From Leptospira sp. WS39.C2 (GTDB lineage: Bacteria > Spirochaetota > Leptospiria > Leptospirales > Leptospiraceae): a stretch of 64,000 nucleotides of DNA. Location: positions 2,567,001 through 2,631,000 of the forward strand of contig NZ_CP162142.1 in the NCBI RefSeq assembly GCF_040833965.1, read 5' to 3'. A program made the position numbers and the translations under genes. The notes beneath the pieces were generated by a model. It did no database searches, was not told the DNA's origin, and was given only the letters and a program-made list of their open reading frames with translations. The stretch's first letter is position 1, and every line of letters begins with the position of its first letter. Below are positions 63,886-64,000 of the stretch, in pieces.

Positions 63886-64000
63886 TCGTATTGACTACTT
63901 ATATGTCACTTTACTTTCATAAGAAGGTCAATCGAAAGAAAGGTTTCAAAAAATATTAAAAACAGAATCAAAAATATCACTTTTTTCGAACAATAGACAA

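Noticed and set aside
1..64000. CRISPR arrays, tRNA or rRNA genes, insertion sequences
   Set aside because: No regularly spaced repeats, cloverleaf-like T-arm sequences, ribosomal signatures or transposase motifs were found on reading both strands.

Overview
The window is about 64 kb of AT-rich bacterial chromosome that reads as a Leptospira-type spirochaete, most likely from the saprophytic (biflexa/meyeri-like) side of the genus. Evidence: a RecA of Leptospira type, a zinc-cysteine-free PerR like that described in L. interrogans, relaxed spirochaetal lipoboxes, a FecR-domain lipoprotein of LipL45 type, many SpoIIE phosphatases and hybrid histidine kinases, and frequent TTG/GTG starts. Species assignment is inference; no database search was run. 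No rRNA, tRNA, CRISPR array, insertion sequence or prophage was seen, so this looks like ordinary chromosome with several accessory clusters.

Layout. 0-6.3 kb: the 5' part of a NuoN/M-like proton transporter, a YbbA/YbbP-type ABC exporter, an unrecognised helical protein, a membrane protein and pyrE. 6.3-12.2 kb: a TetR regulator, a di-haem cytochrome c peroxidase, a PilZ gene behind a sigma-54 promoter, an ornithine carbamoyltransferase-family gene with unusual substrate motifs, a truncated haemoglobin, a GC-rich structured patch and an HpcH/CitE-type lyase. 12.2-20.7 kb: a chemoreceptor, a FecR lipoprotein, a CLC transporter, a decayed gene, a PlsC-like acyltransferase and a REC-PAS-histidine kinase. 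20.8-30.2 kb: a TetR-lnt operon with its operator, xerC, recA, a lipoprotein, an aldo/keto reductase, and a ClpB-like disaggregase behind a CIRCE element. 30.3-48 kb: a signalling-rich stretch with two 7TM-DISM/SpoIIE phosphatases, four kinases in all across the window, a P-type ATPase-patatin pair, a secernin-type C69 hydrolase, glycerate 2-kinase and an unusual flavoprotein-polyferredoxin fusion.

48-64 kb: perR behind a 7-1-7 palindrome, a TRL-like lipoprotein, panE, a small wHTH/DoxX pair, then the most striking element: a complete six-gene ebo cluster (eboA-eboB-eboC-eboD-eboE-eboF, minus strand, 58775 to 52209) with a dual cyclic-nucleotide-binding-domain gene placed 4 nt behind eboF, and an alginate-export-type outer-membrane porin divergent from eboA. 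The ebo genes are known from cyanobacteria (scytonemin export), pseudomonads and an algal endosymbiont; their product in a spirochaete is not known to me. The window ends with a TetR-controlled MDR oxidoreductase, a secreted eight-cysteine protein and a haemolysin III-family protein with a long Lys/Ser-rich tail.

Start codons were reassigned in several places where a Shine-Dalgarno, a signal peptide or a promoter element argued for an internal start; each case is noted in the entry.
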